Source of the DNA: Nostoc sp. ATCC 53789
GTDB lineage: Bacteria; Cyanobacteriota; Cyanobacteriia; Cyanobacteriales; Nostocaceae
DNA: 64,000 nt
Assembly (NCBI RefSeq): GCF_009873495.1
Contig: NZ_CP046703.1
Span: forward strand, 4,196,501 to 4,260,500
Reading direction: 5' to 3'
The translations under genes and the position numbers were made by a program. Positions 19,201-28,899 of the stretch are shown here, piece after piece (the stretch's first letter is position 1; each line of letters begins with the position of its first letter). The notes below the pieces were generated by a model. That model worked only from the letters and a program-made list of their open reading frames with translations, did no database searches and was not told the DNA's origin.

Positions 19201-20847
19201 CTGCTTTTGGCTAGCGAAAGCTGTTAGTTGTTCGCGCAAGTCTGTGTTAGATGCAGCGACAACAGCAAGACGGTGTTCAAAATGCGATCGCCCAGTGTTG
19301 GCTGTAAAACAAATATCTGCTAAAGATGTTTCTGGATGGGATGTTAAAAAAGATTCATAGCGACTAGCCATTGCTAGTAGTGCTGCCTCAGTTTTGGCCG
19401 ATAAACTCAGCAGATGGAGTGGGCGCTCAGTTTTCGGCGGCTCTAATTTCAATTTTGGTGCTTCTTCGATAATCAGATGGGCATTAGTGCCACTCATGCC
19501 AAAAGAACTAACCCCAGCCAAGCGTTTCCCGTTGACTGCTGGCCATGGAGTTGGCTTAGTTGGCACAGCCACCGCAAGTTTGTCCCAAGGAATATGAGGG
19601 CTGGGCTGTTGTAAATGCAGATGTGGCGGTATCTCTGCGTTTTGTAAAGCCAGCACCACTTTCATTAAACTGGCAACTCCCGCAGCTGATTCTAAATGAC
19701 CCAACTGAGTTTTCACGGAACCAATCAGCAATGGTTGCTCTGGAGAACGTCCTTGACACAACACTGAGCCTAAAGCTCTCACTTCAATGGGATCTCCCAA
19801 AGATGTGCCTGTACCGTGGGTTTCTACATAACTAATTTGTTCTGGTGCTACCTTAGCGTTGGTGAGTGCCTGATTAATCAATTTCTCCTGAGCTAGCCCA
19901 TTGGGTACTGTCAGACCACTGCTAGCACCATCGTGATTAACTGCCGAGCCTCGTACCACAGCCAAGATATTATCATTGTTAGCGATCGCATCTGATAAAC
20001 GCTTGAGTACAACTATGCCGCAGCCTTCTCCACGTACATAACCATCGGCTTTGGCATCAAAGGTCTTACAACGACCATCTGGAGCCAGCGCCCTCATTCT
20101 ACTCAGACCAATAGAGGCTTCCGGTGCTAATATCAAATTGACTCCACCAGCTAAAGCCATATTGCACTCACCTGAACGCAAGCTCTGACACGCCAGGTGA
20201 ACCGCTAGCAATGAAGAAGAACAAGCCGTGTCTAATTGCATCACAGGCCCTTGCAAGCCCAGGACATAAGCTAGGCGACCGATGGCAATACTCCGAGCAT
20301 TTCCTAAACTGCTGTAAGCATCAATGCGGTTATGATCGCCAGAATATAGGTTAAATCGGGAATAATCTTCCATAAAGAGTCCCATAAAGACTCCCGTCTG
20401 GCTGCCGTTTAATTCCTCTGGGGATTGTCCGGCGTTTTCGACGGCTTCCCAGCCTACCTCCAAAAGTAGCCGATGTTGGGGATCCATGCTGGCTGCTTCT
20501 AGAGGGGAAAGTCCAAAGAAATGGGGATCAAATTGATCTACCTGTTTAATAAACCCACCATAGCGGGTGTAAATTTTTCCCAGAGTGTTGGGATTTGCAT
20601 TGTAATACTCATCTACGTCCCATCTGTCAGCCGGAACTTCAGTGATAGTGTCTACCCCATTGTGGAGTAATTCCCAGAATTTCTCAGGGTAGTCGGCTCC
20701 CCCAGGAAAGCGACAGTTCATCCCAATAATGGCGATTGGTTCTGTCTTGGCGTTCTCCACTGCGTCCAATTTGGCACGCATTTCTTTTAAGGCTAAAACT
20801 GAACGTTGTAATGGAGATAATTGGTTGATGTCTGAAGTGTTACTCAT
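13231..20847 (-). CDS. type I PKS 2: KS-AT-KR-ACP then KS-degenerate AT
   Basis: 2538 residues. An N-terminal docking helix (about 1-35) precedes KS1 (35-460; Cys209 in DTACSSS, His344, His384). AT1 (565-865) has Ser658 in GHSVGE and HAFH (758-761), indicating malonyl-CoA. KR (about 1190-1440) has GGTSAVG and an active-site region ending GDYAAAN (Tyr1359). ACP1 has Ser1497. No DH lies between AT and KR, so this module should give a beta-hydroxyl. KS2 (1575-2035) keeps Cys1783, His1918 and His1958 but has an extra helical segment near 1700-1755. The AT-like region after it (about 2090-2375) has lost its motifs: EKT stands where GHS is expected. No ACP follows. The last 120 residues are a threefold repeat. 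The next ACP is at the N-terminus of the NRPS, implying a split module. Confidence 0.95.
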   Translation of the reverse strand: MSNTSDINQLSPLQRSVLALKEMRAKLDAVENAKTEPIAIIGMNCRFPGGADYPEKFWELLHNGVDTITEVPADRWDVDEYYNANPNTLGKIYTRYGGFIKQVDQFDPHFFGLSPLEAASMDPQHRLLLEVGWEAVENAGQSPEELNGSQTGVFMGLFMEDYSRFNLYSGDHNRIDAYSSLGNARSIAIGRLAYVLGLQGPVMQLDTACSSSLLAVHLACQSLRSGECNMALAGGVNLILAPEASIGLSRMRALAPDGRCKTFDAKADGYVRGEGCGIVVLKRLSDAIANNDNILAVVRGSAVNHDGASSGLTVPNGLAQEKLINQALTNAKVAPEQISYVETHGTGTSLGDPIEVRALGSVLCQGRSPEQPLLIGSVKTQLGHLESAAGVASLMKVVLALQNAEIPPHLHLQQPSPHIPWDKLAVAVPTKPTPWPAVNGKRLAGVSSFGMSGTNAHLIIEEAPKLKLEPPKTERPLHLLSLSAKTEAALLAMASRYESFLTSHPETSLADICFTANTGRSHFEHRLAVVAASNTDLREQLTAFASQKQTSTLVSGQAQKKRSKVVFMFTGQGSQYVEMGRQLYETQPTFRKTLDRCDEILRPYLQQPLLSVLYPTSDVASPLNETAYTQPALFALEYSLAEMWKSWGIVPDAVMGHSVGEYVAACVAGVFSLEDGLKLIAERGRLIQSLPQNGMMAAVFTNEARMNGILATYTGQVAIAGINGPENIVISGAREAVQAVLKELATQGINAQPLQVSHAFHSPLMASILDPFEQIASSVQFQAPRIPLISNLTGQILKYQEIPNATYWRQHLREGVRFYAGIKTLHEQGYEIFLEMGPSTTLVGMGKRCLPEGTGTWLTSLKKGQPDWSQLLASLSELYIRGIKINWTAFDQGYQRRRLALPTYPFQRQRYWVENPPSLPGENSKPLSLQEKSLPAIPQVKALPRIPLAVPSNWFHSWQWTPEVSSQSQDIPSGAILIFSDRHQVGENLEKLFDSKKYTTYIVTPGESFTQTAQHFTINPASVADYEQLIKNIKADGVTVTAAVHLWNYSLWATSPGQLLENDRLLNERVYSLLFLTQALVKHYPASPLNFLVVTQGAYPISPNDSLHAVHQSMAGVLAQVVAQENPQIQAKVVDFNQDVYLPEKLADILFQEMKAAPTGEGIVAIRNGQRLSRTLEKINVSTDNNSLPLSPGETWLITGGTSAVGTEIALALVRQVPINLVLTGRHPLPPKQEWQSASHDSSTQQRIQAIEQLEQLGATVMYQAVDVTDALGMKQLIENIKSRFGNLDGVIHAAGAVDHSTFKLLQKQPASITKVLAPKVQGTIILDAVTRNEPLKYFVLLSSVSASKAEWGTGMGDYAAANTFLDSYAVYRTQHGGQGRSLALNYSLWSDRGMGALLGASTLLMVKSKGLNPLEPEPAANAFIKALSLDASGVIHIIDLIAQATPEIAPKSSASQPQTKSRNLRQLVREVLLQHLRIPEAQVEGHKTFQEMGLDSVGTVEVVQHLGTTLGEELFPTLLFEYQTPDDLVDYLQSKYGYSVKTSTSAIAPEETSSPEAEKSAPPNVATQEKYQDVPEQDIAIIGMACKIPGADNLEQYWDLLNAGRSVIQDVPQDRWFNQHYFEAKGNSPQAKISKRGCFVNSPFDFDPMFFGISPKEATAMDPQQRLFLELSMQALQQAGYGGKYRPDNIGVFVGCGQNTYIEHFTNYQYYEELRQRLQESSWFDHLPAEDRQHLLKTLSQVLQPSEILPESAAGNEVNELAARVSHCLNLKGPSMAVSTACSSSLVALHIACESLRSGQTGMAIVGGVNLNLSPSPFTFLRKAQALSVSGTCYPFDRRANGIVLGEGAGVLIIKPLKQALADGDLIHAVIKGSAVNNDGHSQGITAPNPKGQAEAIRQAYNSCGVDPRTISYIETHGTGTLLGDPVEVEGMTQAFRSFTDEKGFCTIGSVKSSIGHLLSASGIVSLIKVVLAMQHGKIPQTVGFEEPNPHINFADTPFAVAGKSIPWSPNGNPLRAGVNGFGFGGTNCHVILEESPLAANLQSQVTSSAPDLLCLTARNQQALQEVARQLREHIIHHPEQESSQICFTQNNAQKELPYKAALVVNDRQHLLNYLEAICSAQTPAGIYTGRANPQRTTPFHLVLDGTSAIAPAEVETLGKRFPQFQVAYNSVRAGLNEMSEQAHIFAVQYAWGRLLMSLELQPTSLLVEKTGILVGATLRGMLTLEQAITLLLQIEGQKGLIAHNVSAKERLASTWTCPLVTSQGIFSHSDTISTAQLVAPVQVSEQLNVDVCQDVISKESVYLHLGDSLALKEKLASLDELGVWIYLDKGQPVVGRVLTSLARSYVAGVRFNSIPLFPQGLRRVLLPTYPFERKTYRVSLVDSTQENQATSIPAAELLPPRLDNQHQSNAKVLETHPVTVAQTRLLPIEQLSPLTDSQRQSSYAKLAEDLKIVDNSQQPRLLPIEKPSPLTDSQRHSSYTKLAEDLKIVDNSQQPRHPIAVAQTRLLPMEQLSPLTDSQRQSSYIKLAQDLQRFGK
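13234..13599 (-). repeat. triplicated C-terminal motif of PKS 2
   Basis: Three tandem units, visible in DNA and protein, each with the core SPLTDSQRxSSYxKLAxDL at residues about 2434, 2470 and 2515. Units 1 and 3 also share VAQTRLLP upstream of the core; units 1 and 2 share KIVDNSQQPR after it. The C-terminal position on a protein that must hand a chain to the NRPS suggests a multivalent docking element; that is inference. Confidence 0.85.
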
Positions 20848-20924
20848 TTTAAGAAATTGCGTAATTAATAGACAAATAAATTGAGTCTGAAGCCAGACTC
20901 ATTTAGCTGTGTAAAGTAAATAAA

Positions 20925-21080
20925 AGGGAAAAGGTTAAAGGTTAAAGGGGAAAGGGATGAACAGGTCGCCCACAAGGGGCGAGGTTTTTACCTTCCCCAT
21001 AAAATTTGGATTATTTCGCGCCACTTGCGGGCGAGGTTTTTACCTTTCCCCCTTCCCCTTTCCCCCTTCCCCTTCTTCAT
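20925..21080. repeat. purine/pyrimidine-rich repeats between PKS 1 and PKS 2
   Basis: AGGTTAAAGGTTAAAGGGG on one side and CCTTTCCCCCTTCCCCTTT on the other face each other as loosely complementary blocks, with CGCCCACAAGGGGCGAGG and GCGCCACTTGCGGGCGAGG between. It fills most of the 301-base gap between PKS 1 and PKS 2. The same type of sequence occurs at 35244-35322. I see no promoter element of the shared type here, so PKS 2 may be read through from PKS 1. Confidence 0.6.
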
Positions 21081-21148
21081 AAATGAATGTCTTTTGTAGA
21101 CTTATCAGAGTTAAGCAGGTGATTTACGCAAGTTCACAAGTAATTACT

Positions 21149-24100
21149 TCAGACACCAAGTAAAGCCTCTAATTCTTGGTCAACTAATGCTGCTAATTCG
21201 TCTTCAGAATATTGCTGAATATCTATTAACAAATCATTTTGCACTTCAGTCTCTATTTGCGGCTCCACCACAACTGGCTCTGCTACATTCAAGGAAATTA
21301 CATTGTTGAGCAGATATTCAGCCAAGGATTCAATTGTGGGATATTCAAAGGTCAAAGTCGAAGGTAGAGAATTTCCGACACTGGTTTCTAGTCGGTTCTT
21401 CAACTCGATGGACATGAGAGAGTCCATCCCCATATCGAAAAAGCCCTGTTGAGGATTTGGTTGATAAGCTGCTTCAAACCTGAGAACTTGGGCAACCTCA
21501 GTTTGAATATAAGCAATCAAAACATTCTGGCGATCGCCTACGGCGGGACGCAGCCCATCGCTAGCAATAGTTTCCTCTAATTGACGCAGAAGTTCAAGTT
21601 GTTTGGCTGATTGTGCAGAATTTGTTTGTGGCTGAGTTTGGGGAGCTAAATCGGAAATTAAAGGTGCTGCACCTCCTGGTGGAAATTGCTGGAGGAATTT
21701 CGCCCAATTGACTGACATCACACCAACTTGAGTGGCATCTTGTCTCAATAAATCTCCCAGTAGTTGCAATCCCAATTCTGAGGACATGGTAGCAAAACCA
21801 CTCTCAGCTATTCGCTGTTGGCTACGACTATCTAAATCTGCTGCCATCCCAACTTCTGCCCAAGGCCCCCAGTTAATGCTCAAACCTGGCAAACCCAAAC
21901 CTCGACGATAATGAACTAAGGCATCCATGAAGGCGTTAGCGGCTGCATAGTTTCCTTGGCTGGGTGAACCAAGTAATGAGGCGACCGAGGAGAAGCAGAC
22001 AAAGAAATCTAAAGGTAGGTCTTTGCTCAATGTGTGCAGATTCCATGCCCCTTGCACCTTGGGAGCAAGCACTTTCGCAAAGCGGCTCCAATTTTGTTGC
22101 AGTAATACCCCGTCATCTAAAACACCAGCCGCGTGAAAAATACCTCTAAGAGGTGGATAGTTAGCTTTGATTGCCTCTAACATCTGAGCCACATCTTCCG
22201 TGTTGGACACATCTGCTGTGACAACTAGAACTTTTGCCCCTGCTTGCTGTAGTTGATTGATAGCTACTTGAGTATCACCAACAACTCCACGCCTGCCAGT
22301 TAAAATTAAGTTTTTCGCTCCTTGTGCTACCATCCACTGGGCAACTTGCAGCCCTAGCGCCCCTAGACCACCTGTAATCAAATAAGTCCCATCTTCACCA
22401 ATTGCCAGTTGATTCGCCGGGGTTTGAGCTTGGCGACGCACCAACCGGGAGACTTTCCGCACACCTTGACGAAATGCCACTTCGTCTTCTTGGTCTGGGA
22501 ACAACAACTCTGCTAATAATTCTTCAATTTCGTTCCCATTACCATTTGGGTCTAAATCCAACCGCACACATGATAATTCTGGATGTTCCAAGGCAATGAC
22601 GCGTCCCAAGCCCCACAAAGCAGCTTGATTTATGGCTAAGGAATCGGACATTGGCTCTACTGGCTGGGTTCCTCTGGTAACTAACCACAAACGGGGAGAC
22701 TTAGACCAAGTTGATTTTGCCAAGGCTTGAACCAAATGCAGCACATTACCACAGCCAGTATTTAAAGTCTCCAGCGTCTCCTCCAGCCCCCACAGGTATA
22801 CTACCCCACGGCAGGGAGGTTGGTTATTACCTAAGCTTGCTTGAATTAATCTCTGAAAATCTTGTGGTTCTGAGGGATTGATGTAGTAATGTTCTGCATC
22901 GGCTTGATATTCTGCACCAGGAGAAACTAAGATAGTGCGATCGCCACGTTCTTTGAGTAGTTTTGCTAACTTAACCGCCGTTCCTTGTTGGTCAGCAAAT
23001 ATCAGCCAACTTCCTTCTTGTGCCTGTGCCAATTGATGATTTTGCTCACGAGGTTTTGATTGCCAAGCTACTTCATACAGCCAATCACCTAAATCTTTTT
23101 GCAGACTTTGCAGCAGAGTTGCCCGACGAACTTTCCTCACTTCAAAACCGATGATTTCGGCGATTAACTGCCCATTTTGGTCGAACAGATGTACGTCACC
23201 AATTAAGCTTTGCTGATTAGATGTTGGTGTTTTCTGACCATGACACCATAGTTGATGACCAGGATGGGAACGACCATAGAATCTAAAGCTACCGATGCTA
23301 AAAGGAATGTACATATAGTCATTCTGGACTTGCTCGGCAGGATTAACATCCCAGCAAACGTTGAGTAGTTGCAAGCATGAATCAATTAATCCCGGATAAA
23401 GTTGATAGTTATCGAGTTCATCTTGTAATTGGGGCAGTTTCATTTGACATACAGCTTCTCCATCCTGATGCCAAATATTTTCTAGCCATTGAAATGAAGT
23501 TCCCCAACTGTAGCCAACTGCTTGAAAACTAGAGTAAAATTGCGTTCCCGATAAAACTTGAGAACATCTAGCCTTGACTTCTGCCACATCTACAAAATTG
23601 GGTACTGGCGAGAACAGCCGGACTTTTCCTGTGCCGTGTGTTTTCCAATTAACTTCGTTTTCTGCTTCTCCACCTAAAAAACTAATGAGTTGAAAGGAAG
23701 TCTCTTCTGTTGTTTGGGGTGTCAAAACTAACTGAACTGTTGTACTGCCGTCATCTGGGCAAACCAGCGTATTTTGAAATAACAAATCTTCGATGATGCA
23801 AGATTCGTTGGGGAAAGCCTCTTTAACTGCGGATAGAAGCATCGAGATATAAGATGCACCAGGAACTATTCTGACTTCGTTTAATTGATGATCCTCTAGG
23901 TAAGCAGGCGAATTGAGGCTAAATTGGGTTTCAAAGCGAATTTCTGGAGAAAATGGTAATTTTAGCCTATGACCGAGTACAGGATGGAGGGTTTTGCTAG
24001 TCTTGGCGGGTAAAGTCTGTTGGCGATGGGATGTCTCAACCCAATAGCGCTGGCGCTGGAACGGATAATTTGGCAGTACTAGGCGACGACGGGGATAATC

Positions 24101-26770
24101 TTGATCAAAGCCAGACCAGTTGATTGATGCCCCACGCAAGTATAATTCCTGCAAGCTCTGAAGTAGCTGTTGCCAATCCGACTGTCCTGGGCGCAAACTA
24201 GGGAGCCAAACTCCTACTCCTTCAGGGAGACACTTACGACCCATTCCCAGTAAAATTGGTTTTGGCCCGACCTCTAGAAAAATTTCGCAACCTTGCTGCT
24301 CAAGGGTTTCCATCCCAGAAGCAAATCTCACTGACTGGCGCAAATGTCTGACCCAATATTCCGCATTGGTGATTTCTGTGGTCACTACTGTGCTGGTAAC
24401 ATTAGAAATCAGTTTGATATTAGGTAATGAAAAGCTGACTTCTGCGGCAATTCGCTCAAATTCCGCCAACACTGGTTCCATTAAAGGAGAGTGGAAGGCG
24501 TGGGAAACGTTTAACTTGACACTATTAACGCCTTCGCTTTGCAGAGTAGACATCACGGCTGCGACTGCTTGATGCTGTCCAGAAATAACGACACTTTCCG
24601 GGCCGTTAATGGCAGCAATCGAGACTTGATCGGCATAAGGTTGAATAGCTGCGAATACTCGCGCTTGGGAGGCGAATATATTGACCATTGCCCCATCTTG
24701 AGGTAGTGACTGCATGAGGCGAGCGCGGATAGCAACCAATTTTAGCCCATCTTCCAGACTAAACACTCCTGCTATACAAGCGGCGACATATTCACCCAAA
24801 CTATGACCCATAACTACTGTAGGTTCTATGCCCCAAGATTTCCATAACTGGGAGACTGCATACTCTAGGGCAAATAAAGCTGGTTGGGTGTAGGCAGTCT
24901 CATTGAGAGGGCTAGTCCCAGATTCAGGATAGAGAATCGATAATAAAGGCTGTTCTAAATAAGGACGGAGAATTTCATCACAACGATCTAAGGTTTGCCG
25001 GAATGTCGGTTGGGTTTCGTAGAGTTCTCGCCCCATACTTATATATTGAGAACCCTGTCCGGTAAATAGAAAGGCAATTTTCGGGCGCTTTTTGTTGTGT
25101 AATTGTCCGCTCACGGCTGGAGTTTTACCTGCTGCAAAAGCTGCCAATTGTTGACGTAAGTCCTGAGTAGATTCAGCGACAACAGCAAAACGATGGTCAA
25201 AATGCGATCGCCCTGTATTCGCACTGAAACAAATATCTGCTATATTTGCTTTGCTATCACCTGCCAAAAAAGATTCGTAGCGGCTGACAAGTGACTGTAG
25301 TGCTGATTCAGTTTTCGCCGATAAACTCAAAAGATGAAGCGGACGCTCAGTTTTTGCCTGTACTGATTTAATTTCCGGTGCTGCTTCCAAAATCAGATGG
25401 ACATTTGTACCACTCATGCCAAAGGAACTGACCCCAGCTAGTCGTCGTCCATCTGCCCCTAATGGCCACTTGGTGGGTTGAGTCGGAACCACAACCGGCA
25501 GTTTTTCCCAAGGAATATAGGGATTAGGTTGTTGAAAATGTAAATGTGGTGGTATCTCTGTGTGCTGGAGAGCTAATACAACTTTCATTAATCCAGCAAC
25601 TCCGGCGGCTGATTCCAAATGACCAACCTGAGTTTTGACAGAACCAATAGTTAGGGGATTGTCTTCTGAGCGACCTTGACCTAATACTGCTCCCAAGGCT
25701 AACACCTCAATGGGATCGCCTAAAGGTGTACCAGTCCCGTGAGTTTCCACATATTGAATCTGATGGGCTTGGACGTTGGCATTTTCTAAGGCTTTGCGAA
25801 GTAATTTTTCTTGAGCCGAACCATTTGGGGCTGTCAGACCATTACTAGAGCCATCATGGTTGTATGCTGAACCTCGAATCAATGCCAGGATAGGATCGCC
25901 ATCAGCTAAAGCATCAGATAAACGTTTGAGTACTACTATGCCACATCCTTCTCCGCGTCCGTAACCATCGGCGCTGGCATCAAAAGTTTTACAACGACCA
26001 TCGGTAGATAAGGCTTTTAATTTACACAGACCAATGGAAGGATCTGGTGAGAGAATCAGGTTGACACCACCAGCTAAAGCCATATTGCATTCTTGAGAAC
26101 GGAGGCTTTGGCAAGCTAGATGCACCCCTAACAGGGAAGATGAGCAAGCTGTATCTAACTGCATGGTAGCTCCTTGCAGACCCAAGACGTAAGCCAAACG
26201 CCCAGCTGCCATACTTCTGAGAATACTTAAAGTATTGTAGGCATCAATTTGAGTGCGATCGCCATAAAAGCTCAGTTGTGCGTAGTCATCCATAGACAGC
26301 CCGACGAATACCCCTGTAGGACTACCATTTAACTTTTCTGGTGCTTGTCCAGCATTTTCTAGCGCTTCCCAGGTTACTTCCAAAAGTAGTCTCTGTTGAG
26401 GGTCGAGGCTGACGGCTTCGCGGGGAGAGATGCCAAAGAACTGAGCATCGAACTTGTCTACCTCATTTAAAAAACCGCCGTGCTGGGTGTACATTTTCCC
26501 CAATACATCGGGGTCTGGATGATAAAACTCATCTACTGGCCATCTTTGTGCAGGAATTTTGCTAATGGCATCTACCCCATTATGTAATAGATTCCAGTAA
26601 TCCTCTGGGTTATTGACACCCCCAGGTAAACGGCAAGACATCCCAATAATAGCGATGGGTTCTTTCTGTAATTGCTCAACAGTATCAACTTCAGACCGCA
26701 TCCGCCGCAATTCTAAAATGGCATTTTCTAGTAACAAGCGGTAATTTGTGTTCTCTGAATTAGGACTCAT
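21149..26770 (-). CDS. type I PKS 1: KS-AT-DH-KR-ACP
   Basis: 1873 residues forming one complete module. N-terminal docking helix (about 1-35); KS (38-460; Cys209 in DTACSSS, His344, His384); AT (565-870; Ser657 in GHSLGE and HAFH 757-760, so malonyl-CoA); DH (about 925-1215; His961 and the [11 protein letters not shown] motif with Asp1130 and Gln1134, but the usual Gly four residues after His961 is Glu965); KR (about 1455-1690; [13 protein letters not shown] at 1551-1553 as in B-type reductases, Tyr1608 in GNYAAAN); ACP (Ser1784 in MGMDSL). The C-terminal tail [17 protein letters not shown] is a typical cyanobacterial docking segment. Expected chemistry: one malonyl extension of the cinnamoyl starter, reduced and dehydrated to a 5-phenylpenta-2,4-dienoyl chain. 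The start codon overlaps the ligase stop (ATGA), so the two are translationally coupled. Confidence 0.95.
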   Translation of the reverse strand: MSPNSENTNYRLLLENAILELRRMRSEVDTVEQLQKEPIAIIGMSCRLPGGVNNPEDYWNLLHNGVDAISKIPAQRWPVDEFYHPDPDVLGKMYTQHGGFLNEVDKFDAQFFGISPREAVSLDPQQRLLLEVTWEALENAGQAPEKLNGSPTGVFVGLSMDDYAQLSFYGDRTQIDAYNTLSILRSMAAGRLAYVLGLQGATMQLDTACSSSLLGVHLACQSLRSQECNMALAGGVNLILSPDPSIGLCKLKALSTDGRCKTFDASADGYGRGEGCGIVVLKRLSDALADGDPILALIRGSAYNHDGSSNGLTAPNGSAQEKLLRKALENANVQAHQIQYVETHGTGTPLGDPIEVLALGAVLGQGRSEDNPLTIGSVKTQVGHLESAAGVAGLMKVVLALQHTEIPPHLHFQQPNPYIPWEKLPVVVPTQPTKWPLGADGRRLAGVSSFGMSGTNVHLILEAAPEIKSVQAKTERPLHLLSLSAKTESALQSLVSRYESFLAGDSKANIADICFSANTGRSHFDHRFAVVAESTQDLRQQLAAFAAGKTPAVSGQLHNKKRPKIAFLFTGQGSQYISMGRELYETQPTFRQTLDRCDEILRPYLEQPLLSILYPESGTSPLNETAYTQPALFALEYAVSQLWKSWGIEPTVVMGHSLGEYVAACIAGVFSLEDGLKLVAIRARLMQSLPQDGAMVNIFASQARVFAAIQPYADQVSIAAINGPESVVISGQHQAVAAVMSTLQSEGVNSVKLNVSHAFHSPLMEPVLAEFERIAAEVSFSLPNIKLISNVTSTVVTTEITNAEYWVRHLRQSVRFASGMETLEQQGCEIFLEVGPKPILLGMGRKCLPEGVGVWLPSLRPGQSDWQQLLQSLQELYLRGASINWSGFDQDYPRRRLVLPNYPFQRQRYWVETSHRQQTLPAKTSKTLHPVLGHRLKLPFSPEIRFETQFSLNSPAYLEDHQLNEVRIVPGASYISMLLSAVKEAFPNESCIIEDLLFQNTLVCPDDGSTTVQLVLTPQTTEETSFQLISFLGGEAENEVNWKTHGTGKVRLFSPVPNFVDVAEVKARCSQVLSGTQFYSSFQAVGYSWGTSFQWLENIWHQDGEAVCQMKLPQLQDELDNYQLYPGLIDSCLQLLNVCWDVNPAEQVQNDYMYIPFSIGSFRFYGRSHPGHQLWCHGQKTPTSNQQSLIGDVHLFDQNGQLIAEIIGFEVRKVRRATLLQSLQKDLGDWLYEVAWQSKPREQNHQLAQAQEGSWLIFADQQGTAVKLAKLLKERGDRTILVSPGAEYQADAEHYYINPSEPQDFQRLIQASLGNNQPPCRGVVYLWGLEETLETLNTGCGNVLHLVQALAKSTWSKSPRLWLVTRGTQPVEPMSDSLAINQAALWGLGRVIALEHPELSCVRLDLDPNGNGNEIEELLAELLFPDQEDEVAFRQGVRKVSRLVRRQAQTPANQLAIGEDGTYLITGGLGALGLQVAQWMVAQGAKNLILTGRRGVVGDTQVAINQLQQAGAKVLVVTADVSNTEDVAQMLEAIKANYPPLRGIFHAAGVLDDGVLLQQNWSRFAKVLAPKVQGAWNLHTLSKDLPLDFFVCFSSVASLLGSPSQGNYAAANAFMDALVHYRRGLGLPGLSINWGPWAEVGMAADLDSRSQQRIAESGFATMSSELGLQLLGDLLRQDATQVGVMSVNWAKFLQQFPPGGAAPLISDLAPQTQPQTNSAQSAKQLELLRQLEETIASDGLRPAVGDRQNVLIAYIQTEVAQVLRFEAAYQPNPQQGFFDMGMDSLMSIELKNRLETSVGNSLPSTLTFEYPTIESLAEYLLNNVISLNVAEPVVVEPQIETEVQNDLLIDIQQYSEDELAALVDQELEALLGV

Positions 26771-28758
26771 ACTAATCTCCTTTGTTTAACTGTGGCAATT
26801 TCTTTGGTTAGTAATTCAGCTATTTCCGCGTCTGAGAGTGCTTTTAAGTCTGCTGATTCGGTCAGTTCTGCTTTGTTTGTAAGTAATTCTACAGATACTA
26901 ATAGACTTTCTGTGTGCAGATTAGACTCTGGCTTTGTCTTGGCTAATTCTGTCGGTTGGGGAATTTTTTGACTGGCTAGGTGGCTTGCTAAAGATTCGAT
27001 GGTGGAGAAGTTCCAGACTATAGTTGCTTCTAAGGGATATCCCAACCATTCACTCAATTCTTGGGCTAACTTAACAGCCCTAACGGAATCTAATCCATAA
27101 TCAGCAAATGACTTACTTTGGTCGATTGACTGGGCTGCTACTGCCAATTTTCTCACGACCCAATCCATAATCCAGTTTTCGATCAATTCGGCAGTTTGGT
27201 AAGAGACATTTACCGACGCAGATGTCTGAGTTTTGCTAACCACAGTACTATGGGAAGATGCAGCAGAATTTTCTTGCCTTAGTAGCCGCTTGAGTATTTT
27301 GCCAGTCGGGTTCTTGGGGATGGAGGAGACAAATTCGACGGCACTAGGAACTTTATATTTAGCCAGTTTCTGGTAACAGAAGGCAATTATTTCTTCTTCT
27401 GTAACTACTTGGTCTGGTTTGAGAACAACACTAGCCTTAACCTGTTCACCTAGTATTGAATCTGGTACACCGTAGACAGCTACCTCTGCAATACCTGGAT
27501 GCTGGTAAATAACATTTTCAACTTCGGCTGGGTATACTTTTAATCCACCGTTGTTGATCATATCTTTGAGGCGGTCAACGATGTAAAAGTAGCCCAATTC
27601 ATCTATTTGACCAATATCACCGGTGTGAAACCATCCGTTCTTAATGGCTTTGGCAGTTTCAGCCGGACGATTCCAGTAACCTAGCATGACATTGACACCG
27701 CGAATAACAATTTCGCCGAGTTCACCAGGGGCAACTTCGCAACCATCATCGAGGCTGACAATCTTCATCTCGACATTTTCAATTGGTGAACCAATAGAAC
27801 CCAGTTTGTACCTCAATTCGTGGTTATAACTAGCTAATGGTGATGTTTCTGTAAGACCATACCCTTGGTTGATGACTTTACCAAACTTGTCTTGCCAACG
27901 TTTGGCAATTTCTATAGGCAAACCTGCGGCAGCAGAGAAGTAGTAACGCACTGAATCCAAATCGCGGATAGATGCTTTATCGCATAAAAGAATAAAAGTC
28001 GTGGGAACACCAAAAAAGATTGTAATATTATATTCGCTTATAGTTGTCAGTACCGTTTCTGGGTCAAACGATCGCTGTAAAACGATAGTTGCACAGGTAT
28101 TAAGTCCACTATTGAGAACTGCATTCTGCCCGAAACAGTGGAACATCGGTAAGAATAGTAAAATTTGATCATTAGGGCGCATTTCGCAACAGTGATTCAT
28201 TGAGTGCATATTAGAAATCACATTGCCATGAGATAAAGTAGCGCCTTTAGGGAAACCTGTTGTACCAGAAGTATAAAGAATCGCCGCCGGATCATCACGT
28301 TCCATCTCCACAGCACGGGCGCTAGACGAAGCGTTTGCCATGAATTCACTCAATGCGATCGCGTCAGATGCTTTCCCCTCAGCAATTAAGATGTGCTTGA
28401 GGTGCGGTAAATCCTGCTTGGGCAATTTTTCTCGCAGCGTTTCTGTGGTTACGAGTACAACTGCTCCACAGTCATTGAGAATAAACTTGAGTTCATCGCT
28501 TTGCAGACTTGGGTTAATGGAAACTGCGATCGCCCCAATCTTGAGAATCCCCAGATAGGAAATAACAAATTCAGGAATGTTTGGTAATAATAATGCTATG
28601 CGATCGCCACGTTCAATCCCTAACCCCAGTAAAGCATTGGCAAAGCGATTTGCCATTTCATTCAGTTGTTTATAAGTAAAATATAAGCCTTCAAAAATGA
28701 GCGCTGGTTTGTTAGGAAAAAGGCAGCAACCACGCTCCACATTTTGGGAAATATTCAT
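26767..28758 (-). CDS. AMP-dependent acyl ligase fused to an ACP (probable cinnamate loading protein)
   Basis: 663 residues. The N-terminal 500 are an ANL-superfamily acyl/aryl ligase: YTSGTTGFPKG (162-172), GYGLTETSP (299-307), FHTGDIG (377-383), YIVDRLKDMI and the C-terminal catalytic lysine region PTGKILKR (484-491). A carrier protein follows with Ser558 in YGLDSVR. The tail LSDAEIAELLTKEIATVKQ is a docking segment matching the style of PKS 1. It should adenylate a carboxylic acid and move it to its own ACP; the PAL gene just upstream suggests trans-cinnamate. Aryl versus fatty acid substrate cannot be read with confidence from the sequence alone. It has its own copy of the shared element 40 bases upstream and overlaps PKS 1 by four bases. 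Confidence 0.92.
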   Translation of the reverse strand: MNISQNVERGCCLFPNKPALIFEGLYFTYKQLNEMANRFANALLGLGIERGDRIALLLPNIPEFVISYLGILKIGAIAVSINPSLQSDELKFILNDCGAVVLVTTETLREKLPKQDLPHLKHILIAEGKASDAIALSEFMANASSSARAVEMERDDPAAILYTSGTTGFPKGATLSHGNVISNMHSMNHCCEMRPNDQILLFLPMFHCFGQNAVLNSGLNTCATIVLQRSFDPETVLTTISEYNITIFFGVPTTFILLCDKASIRDLDSVRYYFSAAAGLPIEIAKRWQDKFGKVINQGYGLTETSPLASYNHELRYKLGSIGSPIENVEMKIVSLDDGCEVAPGELGEIVIRGVNVMLGYWNRPAETAKAIKNGWFHTGDIGQIDELGYFYIVDRLKDMINNGGLKVYPAEVENVIYQHPGIAEVAVYGVPDSILGEQVKASVVLKPDQVVTEEEIIAFCYQKLAKYKVPSAVEFVSSIPKNPTGKILKRLLRQENSAASSHSTVVSKTQTSASVNVSYQTAELIENWIMDWVVRKLAVAAQSIDQSKSFADYGLDSVRAVKLAQELSEWLGYPLEATIVWNFSTIESLASHLASQKIPQPTELAKTKPESNLHTESLLVSVELLTNKAELTESADLKALSDAEIAELLTKEIATVKQRRLV

Positions 28759-28797
28759 AAAAGTTGTTGCAATATTTAAGTTGTAGCTCTTGTTGTA

Positions 28798-28828
28798 CTT
28801 ATCGCCTTGATGTAGAGAATTTATGCAA
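28798..28828 (-). promoter_or_regulatory. shared cluster element, copy 3 (upstream of the ligase)
   Basis: On the minus strand TTGCATAAAT, then GATAAG 19 bases after TTGCAT, then TACAACAAGAGC. It lies in the 141-base gap after the PAL gene, 40-70 bases before the ligase start. It shows that the ligase-PKS genes can be transcribed independently of PAL. Confidence 0.75.
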
Positions 28829-28899
28829 TAAGTGGATGAAATTAGTAAACAGTCAACAGTTCAATTGACTGCCGACTGTTCACTATTGATTAATAACTG